Of a stretch of 64,000 nucleotides of DNA, positions 44,215 through 53,120 are shown piece after piece; the first letter of the stretch is position 1; each line of letters starts with the position of its first letter. Source of the DNA: an uncultured Acetatifactor sp. (GTDB lineage: Bacteria; Bacillota; Clostridia; Lachnospirales; Lachnospiraceae). The DNA lies in contig CAJUSI010000060.1 in the NCBI GenBank assembly GCA_910589035.1, positions 4,480 through 68,479 on the forward strand, in the 5' to 3' direction. The notes under the pieces are model-generated. The model was not told where the DNA came from and searched no databases. It worked only from the letters and a program-made list of their open reading frames with translations. Both the position numbers and the translations under genes were made by a program.

Positions 44215-45114
44215 ATGTTCGGATATATCATCGTGAATAAAGCGGAGATGAAATTCAAAGAATTTGATATATACCATTCATATTATTGCGGAATCTGCCG
44301 GGAGCTGAAGAAAAGATACGGCGCTGCGGGGCAGCTTGCGCTCAGCTTTGACATGACATTTCTGGCCATACTGCTCACCGGTCTCTATGACACGCAGACC
44401 AGGAAAGCGGATTGTAAATGTATCGTCCATCCCTTTGAGAGGCATGAGACAAGAAATAATATATTTACGGAATATGCCGCGGACATGAATATGCTTTTTG
44501 CCTATTATAAATGCAGGGACGATTGGGAGGACGAGAGGAAAGTCCGGAAACTGCTCTATGGCCGCCTGCTGGAAGGAAAGGCGGGGAAACTGCAGGCTGT
44601 CTACACCAAAAAGGTGGAAAACATCCGGCGGCTGATGGAAGATTTTTCCCGGGAGGAAAAAGGGGAGGATGCGGATATCGATACGCTGGCGGGGCTGTTC
44701 GGCAGGGTCATGGGGGAAATCATGGCCGTTCGCGAGGACGAATGGGCGGAAAGCCTGCGGCGGCTGGGCTTCTTCCTGGGTAAATTTATCTACCTTTGTG
44801 ACGCCTATGAGGATATAGAGCTGGATATCAAAAAGGGTACGCCGAACCCTCTGAAGAGGAGATATCAGGATCCGGACTTTGAGGAGGAATGCAGGACCAT
44901 TCTGATGATGATGATGTCGGAATGCTGCAGGGAATTTGAACGCCTGCCTATTCTGGAGAATGTGGAGATACTGCGCAATATCCTGTATTCCGGTGTCTGG
45001 GGGAGATACGAGGCGGTCCATGAAAAGCGCATGGGGGAGAATGTGCCGGCACCGCCGGAGCGGGAAGGGCAGGACGGTCCGCAGAGCGGGAGGGAAGGCT
45101 TTGCGGCAAAATGA
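44215..45114 (+). CDS. DUF5685 family protein
   Basis: This 299-residue soluble protein begins MFGYIIVNKAEMKFKEF and has the conserved cysteines in SYYCGICRELKKRYG and KCIVHPF, the DUF5685 pattern. The rest is mainly helical, with DAYEDIELDIKKGTPNPL near residue 200, which resembles the acidic helices of terpenoid-synthase-like folds. The function of the family is unknown. GGAGG lies close before the ATG. It lies between the zinc-ribbon membrane protein and the J-domain protein. Confidence 0.87.
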   Translation: MFGYIIVNKAEMKFKEFDIYHSYYCGICRELKKRYGAAGQLALSFDMTFLAILLTGLYDTQTRKADCKCIVHPFERHETRNNIFTEYAADMNMLFAYYKCRDDWEDERKVRKLLYGRLLEGKAGKLQAVYTKKVENIRRLMEDFSREEKGEDADIDTLAGLFGRVMGEIMAVREDEWAESLRRLGFFLGKFIYLCDAYEDIELDIKKGTPNPLKRRYQDPDFEEECRTILMMMMSECCREFERLPILENVEILRNILYSGVWGRYEAVHEKRMGENVPAPPEREGQDGPQSGREGFAAK

Positions 45115-45148
45115 TTCCTGCGGGCAATGAGCCAGGCAGACATGCCTG
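45111..45148 (-). repeat. Dispersed hairpin repeat, copy 2
   Basis: On the minus strand the hairpin CAGGCA-TGTC-TGCCTG is followed by GCTCATTGCCCGCAGGAAT. The element starts at the stop codon of the DUF5685 gene. It shares ATGATTCC-GCG-GCAATGAGCC with the copy at 58657. Confidence 0.75.
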
Positions 45149-45272
45149 CGTGTATAGGAAAGCCATATTCCATGGCTTGCAAATGCAGCGGGGCTGTTGA
45201 CCCGGGACTGCGGAATATGAAGAGAGACCGGTTTTGGAAAAGTAATATGCCGGCCCGGAAAACGAGGAGAAC

Positions 45273-46022
45273 ATGTACGATCCATACAGTGTCTTAGGCG
45301 TGGGCAGGAACGCCACGGAAGAGGAGATAAAAAAGGCATACAAGGCCCTGAGCCGCAGATATCACCCGGATGCCAATGTCAATAACCCCAATAAAGCCCA
45401 GGCGGAGGAAAGGTTCAAGGAGATCCAGGGGGCTTATCAGCAGATCATGAAGGAGAGAACCTCCGGATACGGTCCCTCCGGCTACGGAAGGAGCACTTCC
45501 GGGGGAGCCGGCGGCGCATCCGGGGGCTACGGCAGACAGGAGGGAGATCCCTTCGGCGGTTTCGGCAGCGGGCCTTTCTGGGGCTTCGGCTTCGGCGGCT
45601 TCGGGCAGGGGCAGAATACCGGATACGAGGAGAATTCTTATATCAGGGCGGCGGGGAATTATATCCGCAACGGCTACTATAAGGAGGCAAGGACCACCCT
45701 GGACAATATGGACAGCCGGGACAGGAGCGCCAGATGGTATTACTACAGCGCCATCGCCCATTCTGGCCTGGGCAATAACGTGGCGGCGCTGGATCACGCG
45801 AAGCGGGCCGCGGGCCTGGAGCCGGACAATGCGGATTACCGGAATCTGGTGCAGCAGTTTGAGAGCGGCGGCAGCTGGTATGAACAGCGCCAGGCGGCGT
45901 ACGGTTACCCTTCCTTCGGAGGCGGCAATATATGCATGAAGATCTGCATCGCCAATATGATATGCAATGTCTGCTGCCTGGGCGGCGGGTGCTGCGGCGG
46001 CCGGGGGATGTATTATTATTGA
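45273..46022 (+). CDS. J-domain protein with TPR-like helices and Cys-rich tail
   Basis: This 249-residue protein starts with a J domain (residues 1-68; HPD motif in RRYHPDAN), which stimulates DnaK. A Gly-rich linker follows (about 71-120). Residues 125-205 form a TPR-like pair of hairpins (NGYYKEARTTLDNM, GNNVAALDHAKRAAGLEPDN). The C-terminus is short, hydrophobic and Cys-rich (CMKICIANMICNVCC, then GCCGG), perhaps membrane-associated or metal-binding. It lacks the zinc and substrate domains of DnaJ, so it is a specialised co-chaperone. Confidence 0.9.
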   Translation: MYDPYSVLGVGRNATEEEIKKAYKALSRRYHPDANVNNPNKAQAEERFKEIQGAYQQIMKERTSGYGPSGYGRSTSGGAGGASGGYGRQEGDPFGGFGSGPFWGFGFGGFGQGQNTGYEENSYIRAAGNYIRNGYYKEARTTLDNMDSRDRSARWYYYSAIAHSGLGNNVAALDHAKRAAGLEPDNADYRNLVQQFESGGSWYEQRQAAYGYPSFGGGNICMKICIANMICNVCCLGGGCCGGRGMYYY

Positions 46023-46151
46023 GGCCGGTTCGGACAGGACGGAGCCGGGATTTCCAGCGGGAAAACATCCCGGGAAATCCGGGAGAAGGGATAGAAGGGG
46101 ACGGATCCTGCCCCGGGAAGGAAGCGGCGCAGGAATTCTTTCAACAGGGGC

Positions 46152-46231
46152 TTGCATTTCCTCCCGTTCTCTATTATAATGGTATAACAAGATATAGATA
46201 CGCAGACAATGACAGAACACAAGATGTAGAT
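46152..46231 (+). promoter_or_regulatory. nrdD promoter with two NrdR-like boxes
   Basis: TTGCAT (46152-46157) and TATAAT (46175-46180) are 17 bp apart. Downstream, ACAAGAT-A-TAGAT at 46187-46199 and ACAAGAT-G-TAGAT at 46219-46231 repeat with a 32-bp centre-to-centre distance, the spacing of paired NrdR boxes. Their sequence is close to the ACAC-A-TATAT-GTGT consensus. Repression by NrdR is the likely control. Confidence 0.65.
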
Positions 46232-46296
46232 CAGAGCCGTATCCGTAGAACCTTGCGGAGCGGCTCTGTGTGCGTGGATAAGGAGCGAATGCCATT

Positions 46297-48423
46297 ATGA
46301 GAATTCAGAAAAGAGACGGACGGGTGGTGCCCTATGAGGAGGACAAGATCATAGCCGCCATCCGGAAGGCCAACAACGAAGTGGAAGAGCGGGACAGAGC
46401 GGGGGACGCCCTGGTTCAGGAGATTCTGGAGGCCGTGAAGGAGGAAGGGAAGGAACTCCAGGCCGTGGAGCATGTGCAGGATGTCATCGAACAGCATCTG
46501 GTACAGAGCAATAAGTACGCCCTTTCCAAGAAATACATTGTATACCGTTATCAGCGAAGCCTGATGCGCAAATCCAACACCACGGACGAATCCATCTTAA
46601 AGCTCATCCGCAACGAGAACAAGGAGCTGGCGGAGGAGAATTCCAACAAGAATACCCGTCTTGCCTCCACCCAGCGGGACTATATCGCCGGCGAGGTCTC
46701 CAGGGATGTGACCAGGCGCCTGCTGCTGCCGGAGCATCTCTCCCTGGCCCACGACAACGGCGTGTTTCATTTTCATGACGCGGACTATTTTATCCAGCCC
46801 ATTTTCAACTGCTGCCTCATCAATATAAAGGACATGCTGGACAACGGCACCTCCATCAACGGGAAGATGATCGAATCTCCCAAAAGCTTCCAGGTGGCCT
46901 GCACCGTCACCACCCAGATCATCGCGGCGGTGGCCAGCAATCAGTACGGCGGCCAGTCCGTGAATATCAAACACCTGGGAAAGTACCTGCGCAAGAGCAG
47001 GGAGAAATTCCGGGCTCAGCTGGAAGAGGAGTTCGGCGGCGGACTGGAAGCGGATACCAAGGAGAAAATCGTGGAGCTTCGTCTGAAGGACGAGCTCAGA
47101 TCCGGCGTCCAGACCATTCAGTATCAGATCAATACCCTGATGACCACAAACGGCCAGTCCCCCTTCGTCACCCTCTTTCTGCATATAGACGAGGAGGACG
47201 AATATGTGGAGGAAACGGTCCGTATCATTGAAGAGATTCTGACCCAGCGCATTCAGGGGACCAAGAATGAAAAGGGCGTGTATGTGACTCCCGCATTCCC
47301 CAAATTAGTATATGTGCTGGATGAGAATAACTGCTTAAAGGGCGGGAAATATGACTATGTGACCCGGCTTGCGGCAAAATGCTCCGCCAGAAGAATGTAC
47401 CCGGACTATATTTCCGCGAAGAAAATGCGGGAGAATTACGAGGGCAATGTGTTCTCCTGCATGGGCTGCCGGTCCTTTCTCTCGCCCTGGAAGGATGAAA
47501 ACGGGAATTATAAATGGGAGGGACGTTTTAACCAGGGGGTTGTCAGCCTGAACCTTCCCCAGATAGGAATTATCTCGGAGGGCAATGAGGAAGTCTTCTG
47601 GACGCGGCTGGACGAGAGACTGAAGCTCTGCTATGAAGCCCTGATGTGCAGGCATAAGGCGCTGCTGGGCACGGTGTCGGATGTCAGCCCCATTCACTGG
47701 CAGTACGGAGCCATCGCCAGGCTGAAGAAGGGGGAGAAGATCGATAAGCTGCTGCTGGGCGGCTATTCCACCATGTCCCTGGGATATATCGGCCTGTATG
47801 AGCTGACCTGGCTGATGAAGGGCTGCAGCCACACGAAGGAGCCGGGGAAGGAATTTGCGCTGCGGGTGATGGACCATCTGAAGGAAACCGCGGCAAGGTG
47901 GCGGGAGGAGACGGGCATCGGCTTCAGCCTCTACGGTACGCCGGCGGAGACGCTCTGCTACCGCTTTGCCAGAATCGACAGGGAGAAATTCGGGGATATC
48001 CCCAATGTGACGGACAAGGGGTATTATACCAATTCCTACCATGTGGATGTGCGGGAGCCCATTGACGCCTTCACGAAGTTTACCTTTGAGAGCGAGTTCC
48101 AGAACAAATCCCTGGGAGGGGCCATCTCCTATGTGGAGATTCCAAACCTGCTGCACAATGTGGAGGCTGTGGAGGAGCTGATACGCTTTATTTACGATAA
48201 TATCCAGTACGGGGAATTCAACACCAAATCCGATTACTGTCATGTATGCGGCTATGACGGGGAGATCCGCATCAACGAGGATAATGAGTGGGAATGTCCC
48301 CAGTGCCATAATAAGGATCATTCCAAAATGAACGTGACCCGGCGTACCTGCGGGTATCTGGGGGAGAATTTCTGGAATACGGGCAAGACGAAGGAGATCA
48401 AAGCGAGGGTGCTGCATTTATGA
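46297..48423 (+). CDS. nrdD: Anaerobic ribonucleoside-triphosphate reductase (class III)
   Basis: This 708-residue enzyme has an N-terminal ATP-cone (residues 1-90, VVPYEEDKIIAAIRKANNEV), a ten-stranded barrel with catalytic cysteines, a zinc site (CHVCGYDG and CPQCHNKD, near 648-672) and the glycyl-radical loop RRTCGYLGENFWNTGK at the C-terminus. It reduces ribonucleoside triphosphates for DNA synthesis without oxygen, after activation by NrdG. The next start codon overlaps its stop (ATGA). Confidence 0.97.
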   Translation: MRIQKRDGRVVPYEEDKIIAAIRKANNEVEERDRAGDALVQEILEAVKEEGKELQAVEHVQDVIEQHLVQSNKYALSKKYIVYRYQRSLMRKSNTTDESILKLIRNENKELAEENSNKNTRLASTQRDYIAGEVSRDVTRRLLLPEHLSLAHDNGVFHFHDADYFIQPIFNCCLINIKDMLDNGTSINGKMIESPKSFQVACTVTTQIIAAVASNQYGGQSVNIKHLGKYLRKSREKFRAQLEEEFGGGLEADTKEKIVELRLKDELRSGVQTIQYQINTLMTTNGQSPFVTLFLHIDEEDEYVEETVRIIEEILTQRIQGTKNEKGVYVTPAFPKLVYVLDENNCLKGGKYDYVTRLAAKCSARRMYPDYISAKKMRENYEGNVFSCMGCRSFLSPWKDENGNYKWEGRFNQGVVSLNLPQIGIISEGNEEVFWTRLDERLKLCYEALMCRHKALLGTVSDVSPIHWQYGAIARLKKGEKIDKLLLGGYSTMSLGYIGLYELTWLMKGCSHTKEPGKEFALRVMDHLKETAARWREETGIGFSLYGTPAETLCYRFARIDREKFGDIPNVTDKGYYTNSYHVDVREPIDAFTKFTFESEFQNKSLGGAISYVEIPNLLHNVEAVEELIRFIYDNIQYGEFNTKSDYCHVCGYDGEIRINEDNEWECPQCHNKDHSKMNVTRRTCGYLGENFWNTGKTKEIKARVLHL

Positions 48424-49070
48424 ATTACGCCGGGATAAAGAAAACGGATGTGGCAGACGGTCCCGGCATACGGGTTTCCCTCTTTGTCAGCGGATGCACT
48501 CATGGCTGCAGGGGCTGCTTTAACAGCGAGGCCTGGGATTTCGGGTACGGAAGGGAGTTCACGTCCCGGACGGAAGAGGAAATCCTGCAGGCCCTTGCGC
48601 CCGGCTATATCCGGGGGTTCAGCGTTCTGGGCGGAGAGCCCATGGAGCCGGAAAACCGCGGGACGGTGCTGGCGCTTCTGGAGAAGGTGCGCCGGCAGTA
48701 TCCGGAGAAGGATATCTGGTGCTATACGGGATATGAGTATGAGAAGGACCTGCTCCGCTGGGCCGCAGAGGAGAAGGGCCCGGAAGGGAAGGCCTGGGAA
48801 GAGAAGCTCCCGGAAGGGAAGAGCGTGCAGGAGAAGGCAGCCCAAGAATGGGCCGCACGGGAGCGGGCTGCTGAAGCAGGGAACGCGGAGGGGACCGCGC
48901 AGGGCCAGGTGGCAAGGCTGCTCTCCCTGATAGACGTGCTGGTGGACGGAGAATTTGTGGAGGAGAAGAAGAATCTGCGCCTTGCCTTCCGCGGATCCGA
49001 AAACCAGAGACTGATCGATGTGAGGGAATCCCTGCGTCTGGGGAGGACCGTGGAGCTGCGATTGGAATAA
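48420..49070 (+). CDS. nrdG: Anaerobic RNR-activating radical SAM protein with internal insertion
   Basis: This 216-residue protein generates the glycyl radical of NrdD using SAM and a 4Fe-4S cluster. The cluster motif is SGCTHGCRGCFN (CxxxCxxC), and SVLGGEPMEPEN is the SAM-binding region. Usual family members have about 155-175 residues; the excess lies at residues 118-157, four 10-residue units starting EKGPEGKAWE and EKLPEGKSVQ. The C-terminal strand LIDVLVDGEFVEEKKN continues the normal fold, so the insertion is a loop extension. It is translationally coupled to nrdD. Confidence 0.95.
   Translation: MNYAGIKKTDVADGPGIRVSLFVSGCTHGCRGCFNSEAWDFGYGREFTSRTEEEILQALAPGYIRGFSVLGGEPMEPENRGTVLALLEKVRRQYPEKDIWCYTGYEYEKDLLRWAAEEKGPEGKAWEEKLPEGKSVQEKAAQEWAARERAAEAGNAEGTAQGQVARLLSLIDVLVDGEFVEEKKNLRLAFRGSENQRLIDVRESLRLGRTVELRLE
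48771..48890 (+). repeat. 30-bp degenerate in-frame repeat in nrdG
   Basis: Four 30-bp units start at 48771, 48801, 48831 and 48861, each beginning GAGAAG or GAGCGG. Similarity falls from the first to the last. Each unit encodes ten residues rich in Glu, Lys and Ala. Confidence 0.75.
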
Positions 49071-49334
49071 ATCCCGCTGAGAGCTACAGGCTTACAGGTG
49101 CATAGCCGGAATTTCGGAAGGCTTACGAAAAGGAGAGCTTTCGTAAAAGCCGGAGGAATCCGTAAAGCCGGAATCAGGGAAGGGCCCCGGAAAATGCGGT
49201 CTGGAGATTCCGGGAGGTTACAGAATCATATTGGGAAAAACAGCCCAAAGGGATAATATATGCCGGAATTGGATATGCTGATACAAGGTCATTGATAGCT
49301 GTCATGATTATAACGGGACGGCGGAGGAGGCATT

Positions 49335-50309
49335 ATGTGTACGGCAGCGACATACAGGACAAGAGATTTTTACTTTGGGCGCACCCTGGATTATGAATTT
49401 TCCTACGGGGAAGAGGTGGCGGTAATCCCCCGAAGATTTCCCTTTTCCTTCCGAAGGGCAAAAGGGATGGAGGAGCACTATGCCATCATCGGCATGGCGC
49501 ATATGGAGGAGGGCTGCCCCCTGCTCTATGACGGTGTCAACGAAAAGGGCCTGGGCATGGCCGGGCTGAATTTCGTGGGAAATGCGTATTACAGGGAGGA
49601 GACGGAGGATAAGGAGAATGTGGAAACCTTTGAATTCATCCCCTGGATTCTGGGTCAATGCGCTTCGGTGAAGGAGGCGGAGGAACTGTTGTCAGAGCTG
49701 AATTTGACAGGGGGAGCTTTTCGGCCGGAGCTTCCGGCCGCCAGGCTCCACTGGCTGATTGCGGATCGGGAGGGAGCCCTGACGGTGGAAGCCGTGGAGG
49801 AGGGACTCAGGGTTTACCGGAATCCGGTGGGCGTATTGACGAACAATCCGCCCTTCGACGAGCAGATGTTTCAACTGAATAATTATATGCATCTGTCCCC
49901 CCATCCTCCCCGAAATCTTTTTTCACAGGAGCTGAATCTGGAAGCATACAGCCGCGGTATGGGAGCCCTGGGGCTTCCCGGGGATTTATCCTCTCAATCC
50001 CGCTTTGTAAGGGCGGCTTTTGTGAAAATGAATTCCGTCTCGGGGGATTCCGAGCAGGAGAGTGTAAGCCAGTTCTTCCATATCCTTGGATCCGTGGATC
50101 AGCAGAAGGGCTGCTGCAGCGTAGGAGAGGGGCAGTATGAATTCACCATCTACACCTGCTGCTGCAATGCACAGAAGGGAATTTATTATTATACCACCTA
50201 TGACAATCATCAGATTACTGCGGTGGATATGTACAGGGAGGATCTGAACGGCGCTTTGCCGGTGAGATATCCTCTGGTAAGAGAGGAACAGATAAGACGG
50301 CAGAATTAA
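49335..50309 (+). CDS. Choloylglycine hydrolase family protein (bile salt hydrolase-like)
   Basis: This 324-residue Ntn hydrolase starts MCTAATY, so Cys2 becomes the N-terminal nucleophile after Met removal. Other active-site residues are in place: Arg16 and Asp19 (FGRTLDYE), Asn79 (GLNF), Asn171 (TNNPPF) and Arg223 (SRFVRAAF). No signal peptide is present. The family includes bile salt hydrolases and penicillin V acylases; a gut source makes deconjugation of bile acids likely, but the sequence alone does not separate the two. GGAGGAGG precedes the ATG. Confidence 0.92.
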   Translation: MCTAATYRTRDFYFGRTLDYEFSYGEEVAVIPRRFPFSFRRAKGMEEHYAIIGMAHMEEGCPLLYDGVNEKGLGMAGLNFVGNAYYREETEDKENVETFEFIPWILGQCASVKEAEELLSELNLTGGAFRPELPAARLHWLIADREGALTVEAVEEGLRVYRNPVGVLTNNPPFDEQMFQLNNYMHLSPHPPRNLFSQELNLEAYSRGMGALGLPGDLSSQSRFVRAAFVKMNSVSGDSEQESVSQFFHILGSVDQQKGCCSVGEGQYEFTIYTCCCNAQKGIYYYTTYDNHQITAVDMYREDLNGALPVRYPLVREEQIRRQN

Positions 50310-50352
50310 AAGAGAAAGTTCTGGAGAAAGAGGACAGAAGAGGTGTGAATAT

Positions 50353-51591
50353 ATGGAATATAGCAGAGAAAAAATAAAACAGATCAGAAATCTCATGTTT
50401 CTGGCCGCGGCGTTGATCCTGGCGGTGATATACAGTGAGAGGATATTTGAGGGAGTCGGTTTCCTGTTCGGCATCCTGTCGCCCTTTTTGATCGGCGGCG
50501 TCATTGCATTCGTGCTGAACATCCCCATGCGGCTCTATGAGGAGCGGCTCTTTGCCCGATGGAAGGGAAAGAGCGCGGCGAAGGTAAAACGTCCCCTATG
50601 CCTGGTGCTCTCCCTGATCACAGTGGCGCTGGTCATTGCCATAGTGATCGGCACCGTGGTGCCCCAGGTGGCATCCACTGCCACGGAGGTGGGGAAGAAA
50701 ATCCCTGCTTTTCTGGAGGATGTGACAGAGGAGCTTGACCTTTTGACCAGGAAATATCCGGTGCTGAAGGATCAGGTGGAAAAGCTGGAGCAGCTGGAGC
50801 TGAACTGGGATTCCATGATCAACAGCATCATCGATTTCCTGAAAAACGGCGCGGGGGATATGCTCAATTCTACGGTCAGTGTAGCCAGCGGCATTATCTC
50901 GGGAATTGTGAACGGGGTAATTTCTTTCATCTTTGCCCTATACATACTGGCTCAGAAGGAGAGCCTGGAGGATCAGGGAAGGAGAGTGGTTTCCGCCTAT
51001 CTTCCGGAGCGGGTGGGAAGGAAGATCCTGGAAATCTGCAGCCTTCTGTATCGCAATTTCAGCAGTTTTGTCTCAGGACAATGTCTGGAGGCAGTGATAT
51101 TGGGGACACTCTTTGTGATTTCCATGAGTATCTTCGGCATGCCCTATGCGCTGATGATCGGCGTGCTGATCGCCTTTATGTCCCTGATTCCCATTGTAGG
51201 CTCCTTTATCGGCTGCATCGTGGGCACCTTCCTGATTCTGATCGAGGATCCCGTGATGGCGCTCTGGTTTCTGATCTGGTTCCTGGTGCTGCAGCAGCTG
51301 GAGGGCAATCTCATCTATCCGAGAGTGGTGGGGAATTCCGTGGGACTGCCTCCTATCTGGGTTCTCACTGCGGTGAGCGTGGGCGGCAGCCTGTTCGGCG
51401 TGACTGGAATGCTGCTCTTTATTCCGCTGATGTCCACCTGCTATGCTCTCTTCAAGGAGAGCGTGAACAACAGAAATCTGAAAAGGCACGGGGCCGCGCT
51501 GCCCCGGACTGCGGCGCCCTCCGGAAAGACAGCCCCGGATCCGGCTCCTCCCGGGAAGCCGGCCAGGGCCGGAAAGCTGCGGAAGAAATGA
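50353..51591 (+). CDS. AI-2E family transporter
   Basis: This 412-residue membrane protein has two N-terminal helices, a long periplasmic-type region with a coiled segment (residues about 95-160), and clustered C-terminal helices. The family motif is IYPRVVGNSVGLPPIWVLTAV. Members are varied: TqsA exports autoinducer-2, others are Na+/H+ antiporters; the substrate here is unknown. The C-terminal 40 residues are Pro/Ala/Lys-rich. The ATG follows AGAAGAGGTG, 43 bp after the hydrolase gene. Confidence 0.92.
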   Translation: MEYSREKIKQIRNLMFLAAALILAVIYSERIFEGVGFLFGILSPFLIGGVIAFVLNIPMRLYEERLFARWKGKSAAKVKRPLCLVLSLITVALVIAIVIGTVVPQVASTATEVGKKIPAFLEDVTEELDLLTRKYPVLKDQVEKLEQLELNWDSMINSIIDFLKNGAGDMLNSTVSVASGIISGIVNGVISFIFALYILAQKESLEDQGRRVVSAYLPERVGRKILEICSLLYRNFSSFVSGQCLEAVILGTLFVISMSIFGMPYALMIGVLIAFMSLIPIVGSFIGCIVGTFLILIEDPVMALWFLIWFLVLQQLEGNLIYPRVVGNSVGLPPIWVLTAVSVGGSLFGVTGMLLFIPLMSTCYALFKESVNNRNLKRHGAALPRTAAPSGKTAPDPAPPGKPARAGKLRKK

Positions 51592-51613
51592 AAGGAACGA
51601 AGCAGCTGCCAAA

Positions 51614-52303
51614 TCAGGGATGCCTGATTTTCCTGGCCAGATACAATACCGGCGTGTCCAGCAGCGAGGTAAAGATGAAGATTACATAGCTGGAGAGGAA
51701 GATGGAGAAAAGCGTGGCTGCGTCATAGGTTCCGTAAAAGGCAAAGAGCGTAAACAGAAAGGTGTTGACAATCTGGCTGATCAGGGTGGAACCATTGTTG
51801 CGCAGCCACAGGAATCTCTTCCTGTCGCCGCATTTCTTCTCCGTAAGCGCCCACCATTTATGATAAAGCCATACATCGACCAGCTGGCTTATGGCGTAAA
51901 CGGTGAGGGAAGCGACCAGCATCCTGGGAGTATTGGAGAATACCCCTTTCAGGGAGGGCATGACCTGATCCCCCCCGGCGGGAAGGTACAGCAGCCAGCT
52001 CTGGCTGAGCAACAGGAAGAACAGGGAAGAGAAGATCCCGATCCACACGGCCCGGTTGGCCTCCTTTTTCCCCTCGCATTCCGAGAGAATATCCGTTATC
52101 AGAAAGGTGACGGCAAAAAGCACATTTCCCAGCGTCTGCTCCATTCCGAAGGCGTCAATGAGCAGCAGCACCTCTATATTGGCCAGCACCGTGGCAATGG
52201 CGGACAGGCAGTAAAGCCCCGCCTTGCCGAAGAGACGGTATGCCGCCAGCGTCATGGAAAAGATAAAAATAACCGAGCCTGTCAATAATAATTCGTTTGT
52301 CAT
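51614..52303 (-). CDS. Queuosine precursor transporter (YhhQ/VUT family)
   Basis: This integral membrane protein of about 229 residues has six predicted helices. The family signature FLITDILSECEGKKEANRAVWIG is clear, as is LVASLTVYAISQLVDVWLYH. YhhQ proteins import queuine or preQ bases. The ATG at 52303 follows the TGA of the radical SAM gene by one base; a GTG nine bases upstream is possible. A preQ1-like leader lies before the two-gene unit, supporting a role in queuine salvage. Confidence 0.92.
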   Translation of the reverse strand: MTNELLLTGSVIFIFSMTLAAYRLFGKAGLYCLSAIATVLANIEVLLLIDAFGMEQTLGNVLFAVTFLITDILSECEGKKEANRAVWIGIFSSLFFLLLSQSWLLYLPAGGDQVMPSLKGVFSNTPRMLVASLTVYAISQLVDVWLYHKWWALTEKKCGDRKRFLWLRNNGSTLISQIVNTFLFTLFAFYGTYDAATLFSIFLSSYVIFIFTSLLDTPVLYLARKIRHP

Positions 52304-52304
52304 A

Positions 52305-52999
52305 TCAGTCACCCACCCCGAAGTCAGTATTTTGTATTAAGATATCAATGCGGTCGTTATTTTTGTATTTCGGATACAGCTCTCTCCGGAAAAAGGATAT
52401 GAACTCCCTGTCCGGAAGGATATCCGTGGTATTCGGGCACATGATGTTGATGCAGATTCGCTCAAACCAGGTAAGCCCCAGCGCGATATCGCGCTCCATG
52501 GAGGCAGAGCTCTGGCCGCGGATGCCGAAGAGGAAATTTGCCTCGTCAAAGTCCTGGCTGATGACGGAAGGGTCCTGATCAGGAATCCCCTTTCGCAATA
52601 CCTTCTCCCGAAAGCTCCAGTCAAAGGTTTCCAGGCCCAGCTTCAGCTTCAGGGCAAAGCCGGAAAAGGCTTCCCTGAGTGCGGGAATTTCCGCTTTGTA
52701 AAGGTAATGGGATTCAAAGTGGATGGTGGAGATCCCCTTCTCCCGGCAGATTTTCCGGATCAGACCCAGGGTCCCGGCGTCAAGCTCGAAGACGGAGCCG
52801 CTGTTGATGACCTCCAGATCCCCGAATTCCCCGGTTACCCTGCTCAGAACCTCCCTGTTCAGGGCATAATTTGCCGCCTCGTCAGGACAGCTGTCCAGAT
52901 GGTAGTCGCAGAAGGGCATTTCCGATAGGCGCAGCCTTTTCCGCGCAGGAGAACGATCTCCCGTTTTCTTTTCTCGAGAATTTTACTGTATCTTTCCAT
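52305..52999 (-). pseudogene. Radical SAM protein, frameshifted in its Fe-S motif (QueL-like?)
   Basis: Two frames join into one radical SAM protein. The first, from the ATG at 52999, reads MERYSKILEK and on to GKGCAYRKC. The second continues PFCDYHLDSC and runs to 52305 (about 205 residues). Together they give C-AYR-K-C-PF-C, the CxxxCxxC cluster motif; the break is one missing base in the CCCTTC stretch at about 52915-52918. The rest shows a radical SAM barrel (GLETFDWSFREKVL, INIMCPNTTDI). It is followed by the YhhQ gene. Radical SAM queuine lyase QueL is encoded beside YhhQ in some clostridia, so that function is inferred. The frameshift could also be a sequence error. Confidence 0.6.
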
Positions 53000-53114
53000 A
53001 AAAATAAAAAGCGTCCCAAGGACGCCCGGGCATACTATGCCCACTCCTTCCTTAGTTTTGATTTTCGCGCTGACTTTGGGACACCGCGAAGGCAGGATGG
53101 TTACGAACTGCCTG
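53000..53114 (-). promoter_or_regulatory. Structured leader, preQ1-riboswitch-like, with terminator
   Basis: On the minus strand the leader has: hairpin A AGGCAG/CTGCCT (53113-53108 with 53095-53090) with loop TTCGTAACCATC; hairpin B TTCGCG/CGCGAA (53090-53085 with 53069-53064); an A-rich tail CAAAACTAAGGAAGGAG; hairpin GGGCATA/TATGCCC; and terminator GCGTCC/GGACGC (53025-53011) with TTTTTATTTT. GTAACC in the loop and AAAACTAAGG in the tail resemble preQ1-I aptamers; the extra hairpin resembles class II or III layouts. The hairpin B loop GUCCCAA can also pair with UUGGGAC of the terminator, a possible switch. Confidence 0.55.
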
Positions 53115-53120
53115 TGGGGT

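Noticed and set aside
53040..53100. T-box-like sequence (GGGACACCGCG) on the plus strand
   Set aside because: It lacks the GGUGG core, a specifier stem and a plus-strand terminator; the T-run and promoter lie on the minus strand.
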